From NCBI RefSeq assembly GCF_002008365.1, contig NZ_MRDL01000059.1, positions 466,324-530,323 on the forward strand: a DNA stretch of 64,000 nucleotides. The letters are read 5' to 3'. Below, in pieces: positions 38,238 to 47,506 of the stretch (its first letter is position 1; each line of letters begins with the position of its first letter). This stretch comes from Rhizobium leguminosarum bv. viciae USDA 2370. GTDB lineage: Bacteria; Pseudomonadota; Alphaproteobacteria; Rhizobiales; Rhizobiaceae. Position numbers and translations under genes: made by a program. The notes beneath the pieces are model-generated. The model searched no databases. It was not told where the DNA came from and was given only the letters and a program-made list of their open reading frames with translations.

Positions 38238-39764
38238 TCACGCGGAGCTCGCAGTGCGGGCGACGGTGGCGCCGGGGTTGGCCCCGGGAATGGCATGCGC
38301 GACGATCGCGCTTTCGCTCAGCTGGTCGCGTGGAATGTCCGCAGCGATCGAACCTTCCCGCATCACCAGCACGCGGTCCGAAAGCCGGATAACCTCCGGC
38401 AGTTCCGAGGAGACGACGATGATCGAATGGCCTTCGCGGGCAAGATCCTCGATCAGATGATAGATCTCGGACTTGGCGCCGACATCGATACCTCGGGTGG
38501 GCTCGTCGAACAGCAAGATCTGCGACTTGGCCGCTAGCCAACGGGCAATAATCGCCTTCTGCTGATTGCCGCCGCTGAAAAGGCGAATGGGGCGATCCAG
38601 TTGAAACGGCCGCAGATTGACGCGCTTCAACAAATCTTGTGCGGCCGCACGGAGCTTGCCCGTGCTGATCATGCCGCCCGACGAAAAGCTGGAAAGCGAA
38701 GCGAGCGCAATGTTGGTACTGACTGGACGTAAGGGAATGATCCCTTCCCGCTTGCGTTCTTCCGGCACGAGACCGATGCCGGCGGCGATCGCATCGCGCG
38801 GGGAGGCGAAGCGCACGACCTTGCCGTCGATGGCGATCGACCCGTCGCTCAGGCGGTCAGCGCCGGCCAGAAGCCGCAGCAGTTCCGTGCGACCGGAGCC
38901 CACGAGCCCGGCAATGCCAAGCACTTCACCCTTGTGCAGCGTGAACGACACATCGCGGATCTTCGTTGCGGATGACAGCTTCTTGGCCTCGAGCTTGACC
39001 GTATCGGTGACGAAGGAATTGTGTTCCTCTTGCATCAGCTCGCGACCGACCATCATCGCGATCACGTCCTTTTCCGAGGCACTCTTGAGATCGACCATGC
39101 CGACGAGCTTGCCGTCGCGCATGACGCTGGCGCGCTGGCAGATGCGGAAGACCTCGTCCATCTTGTGGGAGACATAGATGATCGAGACCCCACTCGCCGA
39201 AAGGCTGGCGATCACCTCTGCCAGACGGTCGAACTCGCTCGGCGTCAGGCTCGACGTCGGCTCGTCCATGGCGATGACCTTCGCCTTGTCGAGCAGCGCG
39301 CGACCGATCTCGACGATCTGGCGTTGCGCGACCTTGAGGGAGGAGATCGGCGCTGAAGGATCAATAGTCCTGTCGATCAGCGAGAGGGCTTGCGCCGCGC
39401 GGCTCTCCTGCTCACGGCGGGAGACGAAAAGACCACCCAGGCGGGTCAGCGGATGACCGAGAAACATGTTCTGGGCGACGCTCAAATGCGGCACCTGCTG
39501 CAATTCCTGGTGAATCATGGCGACGCCCACACTGCGGGCATCTATCGGCCTTTTGAGGATCAGGGCCTGACCATCGACAAAGACCGTTCCGGAGGTCGGG
39601 CGGAACACGCCGGAGAGGATTCGCAGAAGTGTGGATTTGCCGGCGCCGTTTTCGCCTAGAAGTCCGTGGATCTCGCCGGCTGCAACATCGAACGACACGT
39701 CGGCCAGGGCGTTCACCCCGGGGAAGCTCTTGGAGATCGTCTCGAATCTCAGTCGCGGCACCAT
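38238..39764 (-). CDS. Rbs-type (CUT2) ABC ATPase with two ATPase domains
   Basis: A 508-residue protein starting at ATG 39764 behind GGAGGTGG. Domain 1: Walker A GENGAGKST, signature SSLKVAQRQIVEI, Walker B VIAMDEPTSSL. Domain 2: degenerate Walker A region GLVGSGRTELLRLL, signature FSGGNQQKAIIAR, Walker B LLFDEPTRGID. This double layout with an atypical second site is standard for RbsA/MglA/XylG. It powers the permease encoded next and is separated from the upstream binding protein by a hairpin. Confidence 0.94.
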   Translation of the reverse strand: MVPRLRFETISKSFPGVNALADVSFDVAAGEIHGLLGENGAGKSTLLRILSGVFRPTSGTVFVDGQALILKRPIDARSVGVAMIHQELQQVPHLSVAQNMFLGHPLTRLGGLFVSRREQESRAAQALSLIDRTIDPSAPISSLKVAQRQIVEIGRALLDKAKVIAMDEPTSSLTPSEFDRLAEVIASLSASGVSIIYVSHKMDEVFRICQRASVMRDGKLVGMVDLKSASEKDVIAMMVGRELMQEEHNSFVTDTVKLEAKKLSSATKIRDVSFTLHKGEVLGIAGLVGSGRTELLRLLAGADRLSDGSIAIDGKVVRFASPRDAIAAGIGLVPEERKREGIIPLRPVSTNIALASLSSFSSGGMISTGKLRAAAQDLLKRVNLRPFQLDRPIRLFSGGNQQKAIIARWLAAKSQILLFDEPTRGIDVGAKSEIYHLIEDLAREGHSIIVVSSELPEVIRLSDRVLVMREGSIAADIPRDQLSESAIVAHAIPGANPGATVARTASSA

Positions 39765-39789
39765 CACTCCACCTCCTTCAACACATCGG

Positions 39790-39814
39790 GATGCCGGCCT
39801 TGACGGCCGGCATC
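39790..39814 (-). terminator. hairpin between binding-protein and ATPase genes
   Basis: GATGCCGGCC and GGCCGGCATC form perfect 10-bp arms around a 5-base loop, 11 bases past the binding-protein stop. There is no T-run, so an RNA stabiliser or attenuator is more likely than a full terminator. Confidence 0.7.
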
Positions 39815-39825
39815 TTTGACCTTCG

Positions 39826-40890
39826 CTACTTGGCTGCCTTGGCATCTTCCATCAGCACCGCCCGGACATCGACGCCCGCACCCTGGTAGCGGCTGAGATT
39901 GTCGGCGGTGATGAGGGCCTGCGGGGTCGCCACCACGCGTGGCAGCTTCTGGCCGGCAACCAGGCGCAGCGCGGCCTCGAGCGCCACTTCGCCGGTCAGG
40001 ACCGGGAAGCTGTCGACCGTGCCGGTCAGTTCGCCGGCCTTGATCGAAGCGTAGGCGTCAGAGATGCCGTCGGTGCCGAAAACAGCGACCTTGCCCTGGA
40101 GGCCTGCGGCTTTCACGGCCTCGACGATGCCGAGGGCCATGCCGTCATTGTTGGCATAGAAGCCGACCAGGTCGGGATGCTGGTTAAGGATGTTGGTCGC
40201 AGCATCGTAGGACGTCTGACGATCCCAATTTCCCGGAACGCTGGCGACGACTTCGAACTTGCCGCCTTCGCTGATTGTCGATTTGAAACCGTCGGTGCGT
40301 TGCACCGCCGCATAGACGCCGGCCTGACCTTCAATGATGGCGACCTTACCGCCCTCGGGACGATGCTCGATGAACCATTTGGCCACGCGCACGCCGTTGT
40401 CGCGCTGGACGTTACCGACGTAATGCTCGGCCTGCGGAATGACGGCATCGTTGACGTTGACGACCGGAATATTGGCCGCCTTGGCCTGCTCGATGACCGG
40501 CTGCAGGTTGGCGTCCGTCTGCGGAGAGACGAGCAAGACGTTATAGCCCTGCGTGATCATGCCCTCGGCGATGGTCAGCTGGCCGAGCTGGTCACCCTCG
40601 CTCTGGGCAGCCTGATAAATGACGGGAACGTTGACCTTCTTGCCGAAGGCCGCGTAGCCTTCGCCCAGCGAGCGCCAGTATTCGTTCGTCAGTGTCTTGG
40701 AAACGGCACCGGCCTTCGTGCCTTCGGGCAGCTTGGGCAGCGCGCCAAGCTTGGCTTCGAGCTGCGACCAGTCCATGCGGTCCTTTTCGGTATCGGAATT
40801 GAGGGGCGCGAGTTCCTGCGCGACGGCCGCGCCGAACAGGAGGCTGGCGGCAATGCCGGCAGCAAGGGTCGTCTTCAAAAAGGTCGTCAT
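39826..40890 (-). CDS. Rbs-type (CUT2) ABC sugar-binding protein
   Basis: A 354-residue periplasmic-binding protein (family 4). ATG 40890 has GGGAGGA just upstream; an in-frame upstream ATG is less likely. Sec signal peptide (TTLAAGIAASLLFGAAVAQ). The mature part has the LacI-type two-lobe pattern: ANIPVVNVNDAVIPQAEHYVG, VRVAKWFIEHRPEGGKVAIIEG, YANNDGMALGIVEAVKAAG, GTDGISDAYASIKAGE. There is an unusual acidic 60-residue lead before the first lobe (STEKDRMDW-type region). It delivers a monosaccharide to the Rbs-type permease. Confidence 0.93.
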   Translation of the reverse strand: MTTFLKTTLAAGIAASLLFGAAVAQELAPLNSDTEKDRMDWSQLEAKLGALPKLPEGTKAGAVSKTLTNEYWRSLGEGYAAFGKKVNVPVIYQAAQSEGDQLGQLTIAEGMITQGYNVLLVSPQTDANLQPVIEQAKAANIPVVNVNDAVIPQAEHYVGNVQRDNGVRVAKWFIEHRPEGGKVAIIEGQAGVYAAVQRTDGFKSTISEGGKFEVVASVPGNWDRQTSYDAATNILNQHPDLVGFYANNDGMALGIVEAVKAAGLQGKVAVFGTDGISDAYASIKAGELTGTVDSFPVLTGEVALEAALRLVAGQKLPRVVATPQALITADNLSRYQGAGVDVRAVLMEDAKAAK

Positions 40891-40983
40891 CGGTTCCTCC
40901 CGGATAGGGTCGATCGGCACGCCTCCGGCATGCCTTGGGTTCAAGGGTCGTAGAAATTCAGGGTATGTTGACGGTCAGGCAGT

Positions 40984-41964
40984 TCAGCCGAGCATGAGTT
41001 CCTGGACAACCGCCTGCGCAGAGACTGCATCCTGTCGGTCAATCGCCCCGGAGAGACGATTGTCCTGCTCGAGGCGATCCACCACCGTCAGCATCCGCTT
41101 GACGGTCTGGATGTTCACCTCGCATTCGTGGACCGGATCGAGACCGGTCATATCGGGGAACGTGTCGAAATAGATCGCGCCGTCATAACCGTCCTTGCGG
41201 ATCTGGCGTAGCAGCTCGATCGTCTGCTGGGTATGCACCGCGCCGACCATCAGACCGTCGTCGCGTTTGGCATAGCCGTCATTGAGATGAACACCCAGAA
41301 CGCGGCTGTAGCGGGCAATGAGAGCTGCGGCAAATGCCGGCTGCTCGTCGGCATAGAGCACATGGGCAAAGTCCAGCGTGACGCCGAGATTGGGCATATC
41401 GACATCCTTGATCGCCAGGAGCGTGGTCGCGCAGTCGGGCATCAGGCTGTAGGAGCGTGGCTCGTTCGGCTTGTATTCGATGCTGATCTCGCAGTCGGGA
41501 TCATGCATGCAAACTTCACGAATTCCGTCTATTTCGTGTTGCCAAAGCGTATGGTAGTCCGCCTGAAAGGCATAATCGAAACCATCCTGTCCAAGCCAGA
41601 TCGTCATCAGCTTGCTGCCGGCGGCGCGGGCCGAGTCGATGCCCTTCTTGGTGAGATCGATCGCTTCGCGGCGAACTGCCGGATCGGGGTTGGTGAAAGC
41701 GCCGATTTTGAAGGCCGGATTGGTATAATAGCGCATGGCGAAGCCGTTGATGGCTAGGCCGAGATCACCGATCTGACGCGCCAGGACGGCCGGATCGTCG
41801 GCCACATGGTCAGGATAATTGAGATCGAGATCGGTTAGACCATCGACCTTGGCAGCGCGCGTCGCCATTTGCAGGACGGTCGGCTTGCCGGAAAGCTCCG
41901 GCCATTCGGCCGTTGGCTTCGAGGCAAAAGAATTAAGGCGGGTGGCGAATTTCAATTGGGTCAC
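40984..41964 (-). CDS. TIM-barrel sugar isomerase/epimerase (AP-endonuclease-2 fold)
   Basis: A 326-residue protein starting at GTG 41964 with only a weak ribosome site. The barrel shows metal-ligand candidates Glu in ISIEYKPNEPR, Asp in LGVTLDFAHVLY, His in LGVHLNDGYAK and Asp in AIYFDTFPD. Asp in the last place, rather than Glu, matches the L-rhamnose-isomerase (Pseudomonas stutzeri type)/ketose-epimerase branch. It would interconvert aldose and ketose of the imported sugar. It is the first gene of the Rbs-type operon, directly downstream of the inverted repeat at 41997-42026. Confidence 0.8.
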   Translation of the reverse strand: MTQLKFATRLNSFASKPTAEWPELSGKPTVLQMATRAAKVDGLTDLDLNYPDHVADDPAVLARQIGDLGLAINGFAMRYYTNPAFKIGAFTNPDPAVRREAIDLTKKGIDSARAAGSKLMTIWLGQDGFDYAFQADYHTLWQHEIDGIREVCMHDPDCEISIEYKPNEPRSYSLMPDCATTLLAIKDVDMPNLGVTLDFAHVLYADEQPAFAAALIARYSRVLGVHLNDGYAKRDDGLMVGAVHTQQTIELLRQIRKDGYDGAIYFDTFPDMTGLDPVHECEVNIQTVKRMLTVVDRLEQDNRLSGAIDRQDAVSAQAVVQELMLG

Positions 41965-41996
41965 GGCTTTGGCTCACTTCAGTCGCTATGCACACT

Positions 41997-42026
41997 ACTT
42001 CACAGAATAATTTAGATTTGTAAAGT
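41997..42026. promoter_or_regulatory. inverted repeat ACTTCACA-N14-TGTAAAGT, copy 1
   Basis: Arms ACTTCACA (41997-42004) and TGTAAAGT (42019-42026), one mismatch from perfect symmetry, with an AT-rich 14-base spacer. It lies 32 bases upstream of the isomerase start, in the promoter of the Rbs-type operon. The same arms with the same spacing, but a different spacer sequence, occur at 48700-48729. Most likely an RpiR-family operator. Confidence 0.6.
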
Positions 42027-42204
42027 TATAAGTGTTGTGCAATGCGTCAATTCGTTGTGGGCCGCGTCGGAGATATCTGCTTCCGCCCTTGCCTCCCTCG
42101 CCAAAGCACCGGCGTGCGGAAACCCGCCGCCGGTATTGACAGCCTTGGCTGGATGGAATTCGAAAGGGCCCCAAATGGGTCGCCTGTACGGCAGGATGTC
42201 GGCG

Positions 42205-43125
42205 TCAGCCGGCCATTACGGCCTCGATCTCGGCAAGCGAGGGCATGGCAGGGGCCGTCCCGCGTCTCGTCACGGCGATGCCGGCAGTGGCGCAGCCGAA
42301 GCGGACAGCATCGAGCGGCGGCGCGCCTCGCGCAAGTGCTGCTGCAAAGCCGCCGACGAAGGCATCGCCGGCGCCGGTCGTATCGATGACCGGGCCGCAG
42401 GAGACGGCTGGCACATGAGCCGACTGCCCGGCATTGTGAAACAACACGCCGCGGGCGCCGAGCGTGATGACCGCCGCACCCACTCCCTGCGCCAAAAACA
42501 CGTCAGCTGCGCGTTTCGCATCGTCCAGCGTTTCGATCGGAAAGCCGACCAGGGCCGCGGCTTCTGTCTCGTTCGGGATGATATAGTCGCAGAGCCGGTA
42601 GATCTCCGCTGGAAAGGCGCCCGCGGGTGCGGGGTTGAAAATCGTGGTGACACCGGCCTTCCTTGCAATATCAAGCGCCCGATGGGCCGCGGGTGCAGGC
42701 TGTTCCAGTTGGGTGATGAACACTGCGGATTGCTCGATCGTCTCGCGCGCTCCCTCGACATCCTCGATGCCGATCGTGCCGGCTGCCCCGGCATAGACGA
42801 TGATAGCGTTGTCGCCGGTGCGGTCGTTGACATAGATGAAAGCGGCCCCTGTCGGCTTGTCGTCCATGACGATCAGCTTCGCCGTCACGCCGGCCTGCTC
42901 ATAGGTCTTGAGCGCCAGATCGCCGAATGTGTCGCGACCAATCTTCGAAATGAAGGACACGTCAGCTCCGGCACGCGCGGCAGCCACCGCCTGATTGGAT
43001 CCCTTGCCGCCAGGGCCAACAGAAAAGCCGCTGCCGGCGATGGTTTCGCCCAGGGCCGGCATGCGCGGCGCGAGATAGGCGGTGTCGGCGACAAAAATGC
43101 CGAGAATGGAAATTCCGGTTCTCAT
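42205..43125 (-). CDS. PfkB-family ribokinase-like sugar kinase (second)
   Basis: A 306-residue kinase; ATG 43125 is preceded by GAGGTG. Sugar-site motif VGPGGKGSNQAVAAARAG, acceptor-region NPAPAG and IPNETEAAALVG, and catalytic TTGAGDAFVGG. It is closer to classical ribokinase than the kinase at 35484. It is last in the operon of the MalEFGK-type importer and lies 10 bases after a FucU/RbsD-like mutarotase, a pairing seen in ribose and related sugar operons. Confidence 0.93.
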   Translation of the reverse strand: MRTGISILGIFVADTAYLAPRMPALGETIAGSGFSVGPGGKGSNQAVAAARAGADVSFISKIGRDTFGDLALKTYEQAGVTAKLIVMDDKPTGAAFIYVNDRTGDNAIIVYAGAAGTIGIEDVEGARETIEQSAVFITQLEQPAPAAHRALDIARKAGVTTIFNPAPAGAFPAEIYRLCDYIIPNETEAAALVGFPIETLDDAKRAADVFLAQGVGAAVITLGARGVLFHNAGQSAHVPAVSCGPVIDTTGAGDAFVGGFAAALARGAPPLDAVRFGCATAGIAVTRRGTAPAMPSLAEIEAVMAG

Positions 43126-43135
43126 GGCTGACACC

Positions 43136-43591
43136 TCACACGCCTGCAGGTGCGATGACGCCCTTGGTGAACAGGAAGCAGCCATAGAACCGCGTCTCGC
43201 CGGTCGAGATTACACAATAGGCCTTCTTGGCGAGATCGTAGAAGGCGAAGCGCTCGATGCCGTACATGGGCGAAGGTTTGCCTTCCGCCCGGTCGATCTC
43301 CGCCTGCACCTCGCTTTGCACCGCCGGCATCTCCCCCGGCGCACCCATGACTTCCATGCGGCCGGCGGAATTCTGGAGCGGTGTGTCGAGTGGCAGCACA
43401 GAGAGGATCGCACGGATCGCCTGCGGTGCCGAGAGATTGGCCATGCTGAGCGGCCTACCGATCACCGTCTGGCGGGCCACACTGTCGCTCGGGAAATTGG
43501 TATCGGACACAACAAGCGTGTCCCCATGCCCCATGGAGCGCAAGGCGTGCAGCACGTCTGCATTGAGCGCCGGGTCAAGATTTTTGAGCAT
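43136..43591 (-). CDS. RbsD/FucU-family sugar mutarotase
   Basis: A 151-residue protein with the FucU pattern: LNADVLHALRSMGHGD near the N-terminus (catalytic His in GHGD), SDTNFPSDSVA, IERFAFYDLAKKAYCVI and a C-terminal YGCFLFTKGV. The family interconverts anomers (fucose mutarotase; ribopyranase). It belongs to the importer operon and precedes the ribokinase. A paralogue lies at 48923 on the other strand. Confidence 0.93.
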   Translation of the reverse strand: MLKNLDPALNADVLHALRSMGHGDTLVVSDTNFPSDSVARQTVIGRPLSMANLSAPQAIRAILSVLPLDTPLQNSAGRMEVMGAPGEMPAVQSEVQAEIDRAEGKPSPMYGIERFAFYDLAKKAYCVISTGETRFYGCFLFTKGVIAPAGV

Positions 43592-43613
43592 TAGAAATGT
43601 CCTCCTCGTGCCT

Positions 43614-44537
43614 CTATTTAACGGCGCCTGCCGTCAGGCCCTTCACAATGTAGCGCTCCAGGAAAATGCCGACGAGCACCAGCGGCATGATCGCCGCCGT
43701 GGCGATGGCGGCCATTGACCACCAGTTAATCCCCTGCGACCCCGTCTGGCTTGCCACCATCACCGGCAGCGTTTTTGCATTCGAACTCGTCAGCAGTGCC
43801 GCAAAGAAATATTCGTTCCAGCAAAGAATGACCGAAAGGATGAAAGCTGCCACCATGCCGGGCAGTGCGATCGGCAGGACGATCCGTAGGAAAGCGCCCC
43901 AGATCGAGCAGCCGTCAACCAGTGCCGCCTCTTCCAGCTCGACCGGGATGGTGTCGAACTGGTCGCGCATAATCCATATCACGATCGGCAGCACCATCAG
44001 CGTGTAGATAAGAATGAGGCCGATCAGCGTATCGAGCAGCATCAGGTGCTTGTAGAGAACCAGGAACGGCATAGCGAGCACGACCGGCGGCAGGATCAAC
44101 TGCGACAGGAAGAAGAAGGAAATGTCCTTGTTCGCCATCCAAAGGAATTTATAGGAGAACCGGCTGAGCCCATAGGCCGCCAGCGATCCGATGAGCACCG
44201 CCAGGAACGACGCCCCCGCTGACGCCACGATGCTGTTGAGAAAGCGACGGATGAACTCATCGCGCACAGTCGATGGCGCCAAGATCGTATCCGGCGAGAG
44301 GCCGAGCGAGCGCCAGCCCTTCCAGTCCGGCGTAAAGTCCACGAACGGGATCAGATGCCCCTGCGTCACGTTGACCGCTGTCTTGAACGAGGTCGTGATC
44401 GTCCAGTAGATCGGAAAGAGCGAGATGAAGGCCCAGAAGACCAGAGCCGCATAGATCAGCAGGCTGTTGGTCAGGAATTGCGGGCGCCGCGACCAGAGGC
44501 TCCCCGGCCTATCGGATGTTTCAGCGATGATCGCCAT
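43614..44537 (-). CDS. CUT1-type ABC permease (MalG-like)
   Basis: A 307-residue permease. ATG 44537 has GAGGCGAAG upstream; GTG 44558 would overlap the preceding gene. Marks: ALVFWAFISLFPIYWTITTSFK, six membrane segments, and the EAA loop IPVELEEAALVDGCSIWGAFLRIVLP. The C-terminal IVKGLTAGAVK is the usual end for this family (QRxxVxGLTxGAVK type). It pairs with the permease just upstream. Confidence 0.94.
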   Translation of the reverse strand: MAIIAETSDRPGSLWSRRPQFLTNSLLIYAALVFWAFISLFPIYWTITTSFKTAVNVTQGHLIPFVDFTPDWKGWRSLGLSPDTILAPSTVRDEFIRRFLNSIVASAGASFLAVLIGSLAAYGLSRFSYKFLWMANKDISFFFLSQLILPPVVLAMPFLVLYKHLMLLDTLIGLILIYTLMVLPIVIWIMRDQFDTIPVELEEAALVDGCSIWGAFLRIVLPIALPGMVAAFILSVILCWNEYFFAALLTSSNAKTLPVMVASQTGSQGINWWSMAAIATAAIMPLVLVGIFLERYIVKGLTAGAVK

Positions 44538-44547
44538 GGGCTTCGCC

Positions 44548-45657
44548 TCAATTTTCACGTTGCATCCATCGGCTCGCCCCTTTCAGGATGAGCGCGACGA
44601 AGATGATGATGATGACGAGATAGAATTCCGCAAGCATGGTGCCGTAGCCGACATTGGAACGGTCACGATATTCGCGGAAGATGAAGCTCGACACGGTATC
44701 CGTCGCCCCGCCCGGTCCGCCAGCGGTGACGTTGATGACGATATCGGCGAGCTTCAGCTGGAAGATGATGCGCAGGATGATCACTGTCATGCTGACCGGA
44801 AGCATCAGCGGAAAGGTGATCTCCTTGAAACTCTGCCAGCCTGACGCTCCATCCACTTTCGCCGCCTCCTTGATTTCGGAAGGAAGCGCCTGAAGGCCGG
44901 CGAGCAGCAGGATCATCATGAACGGGATCGACACCCAGGCATCCATGGCCATGATCGAGGTTCGCGCGAGCCACGGCGTCGAGAAGAATGCCGGATTGTC
45001 CCAGCCAAGATGGCGCGCAAGGGTCGCCGCCGGGCCGAACCGGTATTCCATGAGTGATTTTCCAATCATCCAGCTGACAGCTACCGGGCTCAGCATCAGC
45101 GGCAGGAGAAAGGCAACACGGAAGAATTTGCGCGCCTTGATCTCGGCGTTGAGCAGCAGCGCCAGCCCGAAGGCAATGACATATTGAACGAGGACCGAAA
45201 GAACATAATAGACCATGTTCAGCAGCGCGTTCCAGAAATACCGGTCCGCGAACAAAGTGCGTAGATTGTCGAGCCCGTTGAAGCGTCGGCCGGCCGCCGC
45301 GCTCAGGTTCCAATCCGTGAAAGCGATATAAAGCCCGAAGACGGTCGGGAAAACCACCATGGCGACGGTGAAGAGCACGGCAGGAAGCACGAAAACCGCG
45401 CGCTGCCCCGCCTCACCGCGGATCATCACCTGGCTCGCACACAGTGCCACCGCCCAGACGATATAGGCAAACAGCAGCGGTCGCCAGCTGACGAGGCCGA
45501 GCGCCGTGACCCCGCTCGCATCGAGGATCTGGAGAATGAGGACGGCGAACAACAAGATGGTCGCAGCGAAGAGCAGCAGCCGACCGCGCCTGGCGGCGGC
45601 GCGCTGGACCGTCGCGCCCTCCACAGGGCTGACGGCTGGGGTAATCGTATGCGACAT
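44548..45657 (-). CDS. CUT1-type ABC permease (MalF/UgpA-like)
   Basis: A 369-residue permease from ATG 45657. There are two or three extra N-terminal membrane segments (LLLFAATILLFAVLILQ; PLLFAYIVWAVALCAS) before the normal core AVLFTVAMVVFPTVFGLYIAFTDWNL. The EAA loop is LPSEIKEAAKVDGASGWQSFKEITFP. The extra segments recall MalF and make it longer than UgpA-type proteins. A hairpin separates it from the binding-protein gene upstream. Confidence 0.93.
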   Translation of the reverse strand: MSHTITPAVSPVEGATVQRAAARRGRLLLFAATILLFAVLILQILDASGVTALGLVSWRPLLFAYIVWAVALCASQVMIRGEAGQRAVFVLPAVLFTVAMVVFPTVFGLYIAFTDWNLSAAAGRRFNGLDNLRTLFADRYFWNALLNMVYYVLSVLVQYVIAFGLALLLNAEIKARKFFRVAFLLPLMLSPVAVSWMIGKSLMEYRFGPAATLARHLGWDNPAFFSTPWLARTSIMAMDAWVSIPFMMILLLAGLQALPSEIKEAAKVDGASGWQSFKEITFPLMLPVSMTVIILRIIFQLKLADIVINVTAGGPGGATDTVSSFIFREYRDRSNVGYGTMLAEFYLVIIIIFVALILKGASRWMQREN

Positions 45658-45704
45658 AGGCAAGACCCTTGAGGCAGAAAGGCGTGCGGAACCGGGCAAC
45701 GGTT

Positions 45705-45757
45705 CAGGCGGCACGACTTTGTGCCGCCTGAGATCATGGACGAGACATCCGAAGATG
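45705..45757 (-). terminator. two hairpins between binding-protein and permease genes
   Basis: CAGGCGGCAC (45705-45714) pairs with GTGCCGCCTG (45721-45730). Next to it, GACATC and GATGTC (45744-45757) flank a CGAA-type loop. Both lie just beyond the binding-protein stop. There is no T-run on the minus strand, so RNA processing/stabilisation is the likely role. Confidence 0.6.
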
Positions 45758-45768
45758 TCCGTCGTATA

Positions 45769-47430
45769 TCAGGCCCCGAGCGAGGCCTTGTAGAGCGCAA
45801 GCTGCTTGTCGCGGCCGAGCTGATCGGTGATCTTCTCCCAGGCGGCAGCGATCGCATCGGCGCCGGCCTGTGCGGTTACCTGTCCGGCGAAAACCTTGGC
45901 CAGTTCGTCTTCCGCGACGCTGTAATATTGGAAGATGCCCGGAATACGCGGCTCGATAGCGGCGTTCGGATGGTTGTAGGAATTCGACTGCGAAGCGAGA
46001 TAGCCTGAGATAAAGGCTTCGTCATAACCTGCCGACACCCATTCCTTGATGTCGAACTGGCTCTTGCGATAGCACTGGAAGCCGGACGGATAGGCCGCCG
46101 TCCAGAGTGCCAGATCCTTGCCGCCGAGATGGGCTGCAGCACTCCAGGCCGCTTTCTTCTTTTTCTCGTCGCTGTCGACCCGGGCCATCACATAGACGCC
46201 CCAGCCCAGATAGGCCATGTTTGGCGCGTGGTTCGGGCCGCTGGCAAGCTTTTCCCACTGGCCGGTCTTCGAATTATAGACATCGTCCGATCCCGGAAGG
46301 ATGTCGAAGCCGATGGTGTCGCCAACGACCGAGCTGTCGCTGGTGCGCGCGCTTGCACCCACGTCTCCCCACCAGGAGACCATGGAACCGGTGCCGGCCA
46401 GAAATTGCTGGAAAGCTGTCGTGCCCGGATCGGCATTGAGCTGATCGCCCGCTTCCGATGGCAGGGCGTCGATGACGTCCTGAATCGCCCGGACCCATGC
46501 CGGGTTGTTGATGCGCGGCTTCATCGTGTCGGTGTCGAACAACCAGGCCTTGTCATCGGGATGCTTGGCATAGGCCGTGGCGCGGCTGCCGAGGAAGTAG
46601 AAGCCGAAACCGCCCCAAGCCTTGGGTGCGTCGAGATAGCCGACCGCTTCCATGCCGCCGATGGTCTTGCCCTTGAGGAATTTGGTGACCTCCTGAACCT
46701 TCTGCCAGGTCTTCGGAACGCCCCACTCGCCCTCGTGGCCTTCGTCCTTCCAGGCCTTCGCCAGGTCGGCATCGGCGAAGTAGTCGGTGCGGTAGTTGAA
46801 GTTGTGGCAATCGCCATCGACCGAGACGCGGTAGGTCTTGCCGTCCCAGGTGCCAACCGGCGCCTTGAGGTAGTCGACATAGTCGTCCATGTCGATCTGG
46901 GTCTTGACCCAGTCCGGCATCTCCGACGCCAGCCCCTTGCCGCAGACATCACCCTCGAACGGCGCGCCCATCTCGAGCAGGTCGAAATCGACCGTACCCG
47001 TTGCGATCGCCTGCTGCAGGCGTGGATTGTAGTCAGCCTGCGCAAGGTCGATCCAGGTGATCTTGGCGCCGGTATAATCCTCCCAAGGCTTGAGGAAGCC
47101 GCGGAACAGAACGTTATGCAGGTTCTGGTTATTCAGGCCCATGAAAGATAGTTCGACGCCGGCGAACTCGCCCTGTTTGACGCTCTTCTTCGTCGCTTCC
47201 AGGCACATTTCGCCAACTTTCTGCCAGTCGGCATCCGTCGGCGAGCCTTTGCCGACACCCGGCACCTGCAAGATCTGGCTGCGCAAGGATGCATCCTGCG
47301 CAAAGGCCGTTCCGAATGGACCGAGCATGGCGCTTCCGGCTGCGACCGCACCGAGGCTTGCACTGGTCTTCAGGATGGCGCGCCGGCTCAGGCCGATCGC
47401 CATCATTCTCTCGAAATCACTGACTTTCAT
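45769..47430 (-). CDS. Tat-type exported ABC sugar-binding protein (family 1, large)
   Basis: A 553-residue SBP_bac_1 protein. ATG 47430 follows GGGAGGAGA. The N-terminus has a twin-arginine-like signal (LSRRAILKTSASLGAVAAG) and cleavage FAQ. The core carries FLKPWEDYTGAKITWIDLAQ, LLEMGAPFEGD, WGVPKTWQKVQEVTKFL and a typical MVSWWGDVG domain. At 553 residues it exceeds the usual 410-440, with extra length before the first lobe (residues 55-100) and in the C-terminal half. It serves the MalFG-like permeases and MalK-like ATPase. The ligand is unknown; associated mutarotase and ribokinase suggest a monosaccharide or its glycoside. Confidence 0.92.
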   Translation of the reverse strand: MKVSDFERMMAIGLSRRAILKTSASLGAVAAGSAMLGPFGTAFAQDASLRSQILQVPGVGKGSPTDADWQKVGEMCLEATKKSVKQGEFAGVELSFMGLNNQNLHNVLFRGFLKPWEDYTGAKITWIDLAQADYNPRLQQAIATGTVDFDLLEMGAPFEGDVCGKGLASEMPDWVKTQIDMDDYVDYLKAPVGTWDGKTYRVSVDGDCHNFNYRTDYFADADLAKAWKDEGHEGEWGVPKTWQKVQEVTKFLKGKTIGGMEAVGYLDAPKAWGGFGFYFLGSRATAYAKHPDDKAWLFDTDTMKPRINNPAWVRAIQDVIDALPSEAGDQLNADPGTTAFQQFLAGTGSMVSWWGDVGASARTSDSSVVGDTIGFDILPGSDDVYNSKTGQWEKLASGPNHAPNMAYLGWGVYVMARVDSDEKKKKAAWSAAAHLGGKDLALWTAAYPSGFQCYRKSQFDIKEWVSAGYDEAFISGYLASQSNSYNHPNAAIEPRIPGIFQYYSVAEDELAKVFAGQVTAQAGADAIAAAWEKITDQLGRDKQLALYKASLGA

Positions 47431-47506
47431 ATGGGTCTCCTCCCGTTGATAAACCGCCACGGTTGTGGCTGCCGGCGCTTCCTCCTCGAAGCGGCAGCAA
47501 GAACTC

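Noticed and set aside
42037..43131. 364-codon plus-strand frame opposite the ribokinase-like gene
   Set aside because: Antisense shadow; it would also cover the promoter region of the Rbs-type operon.
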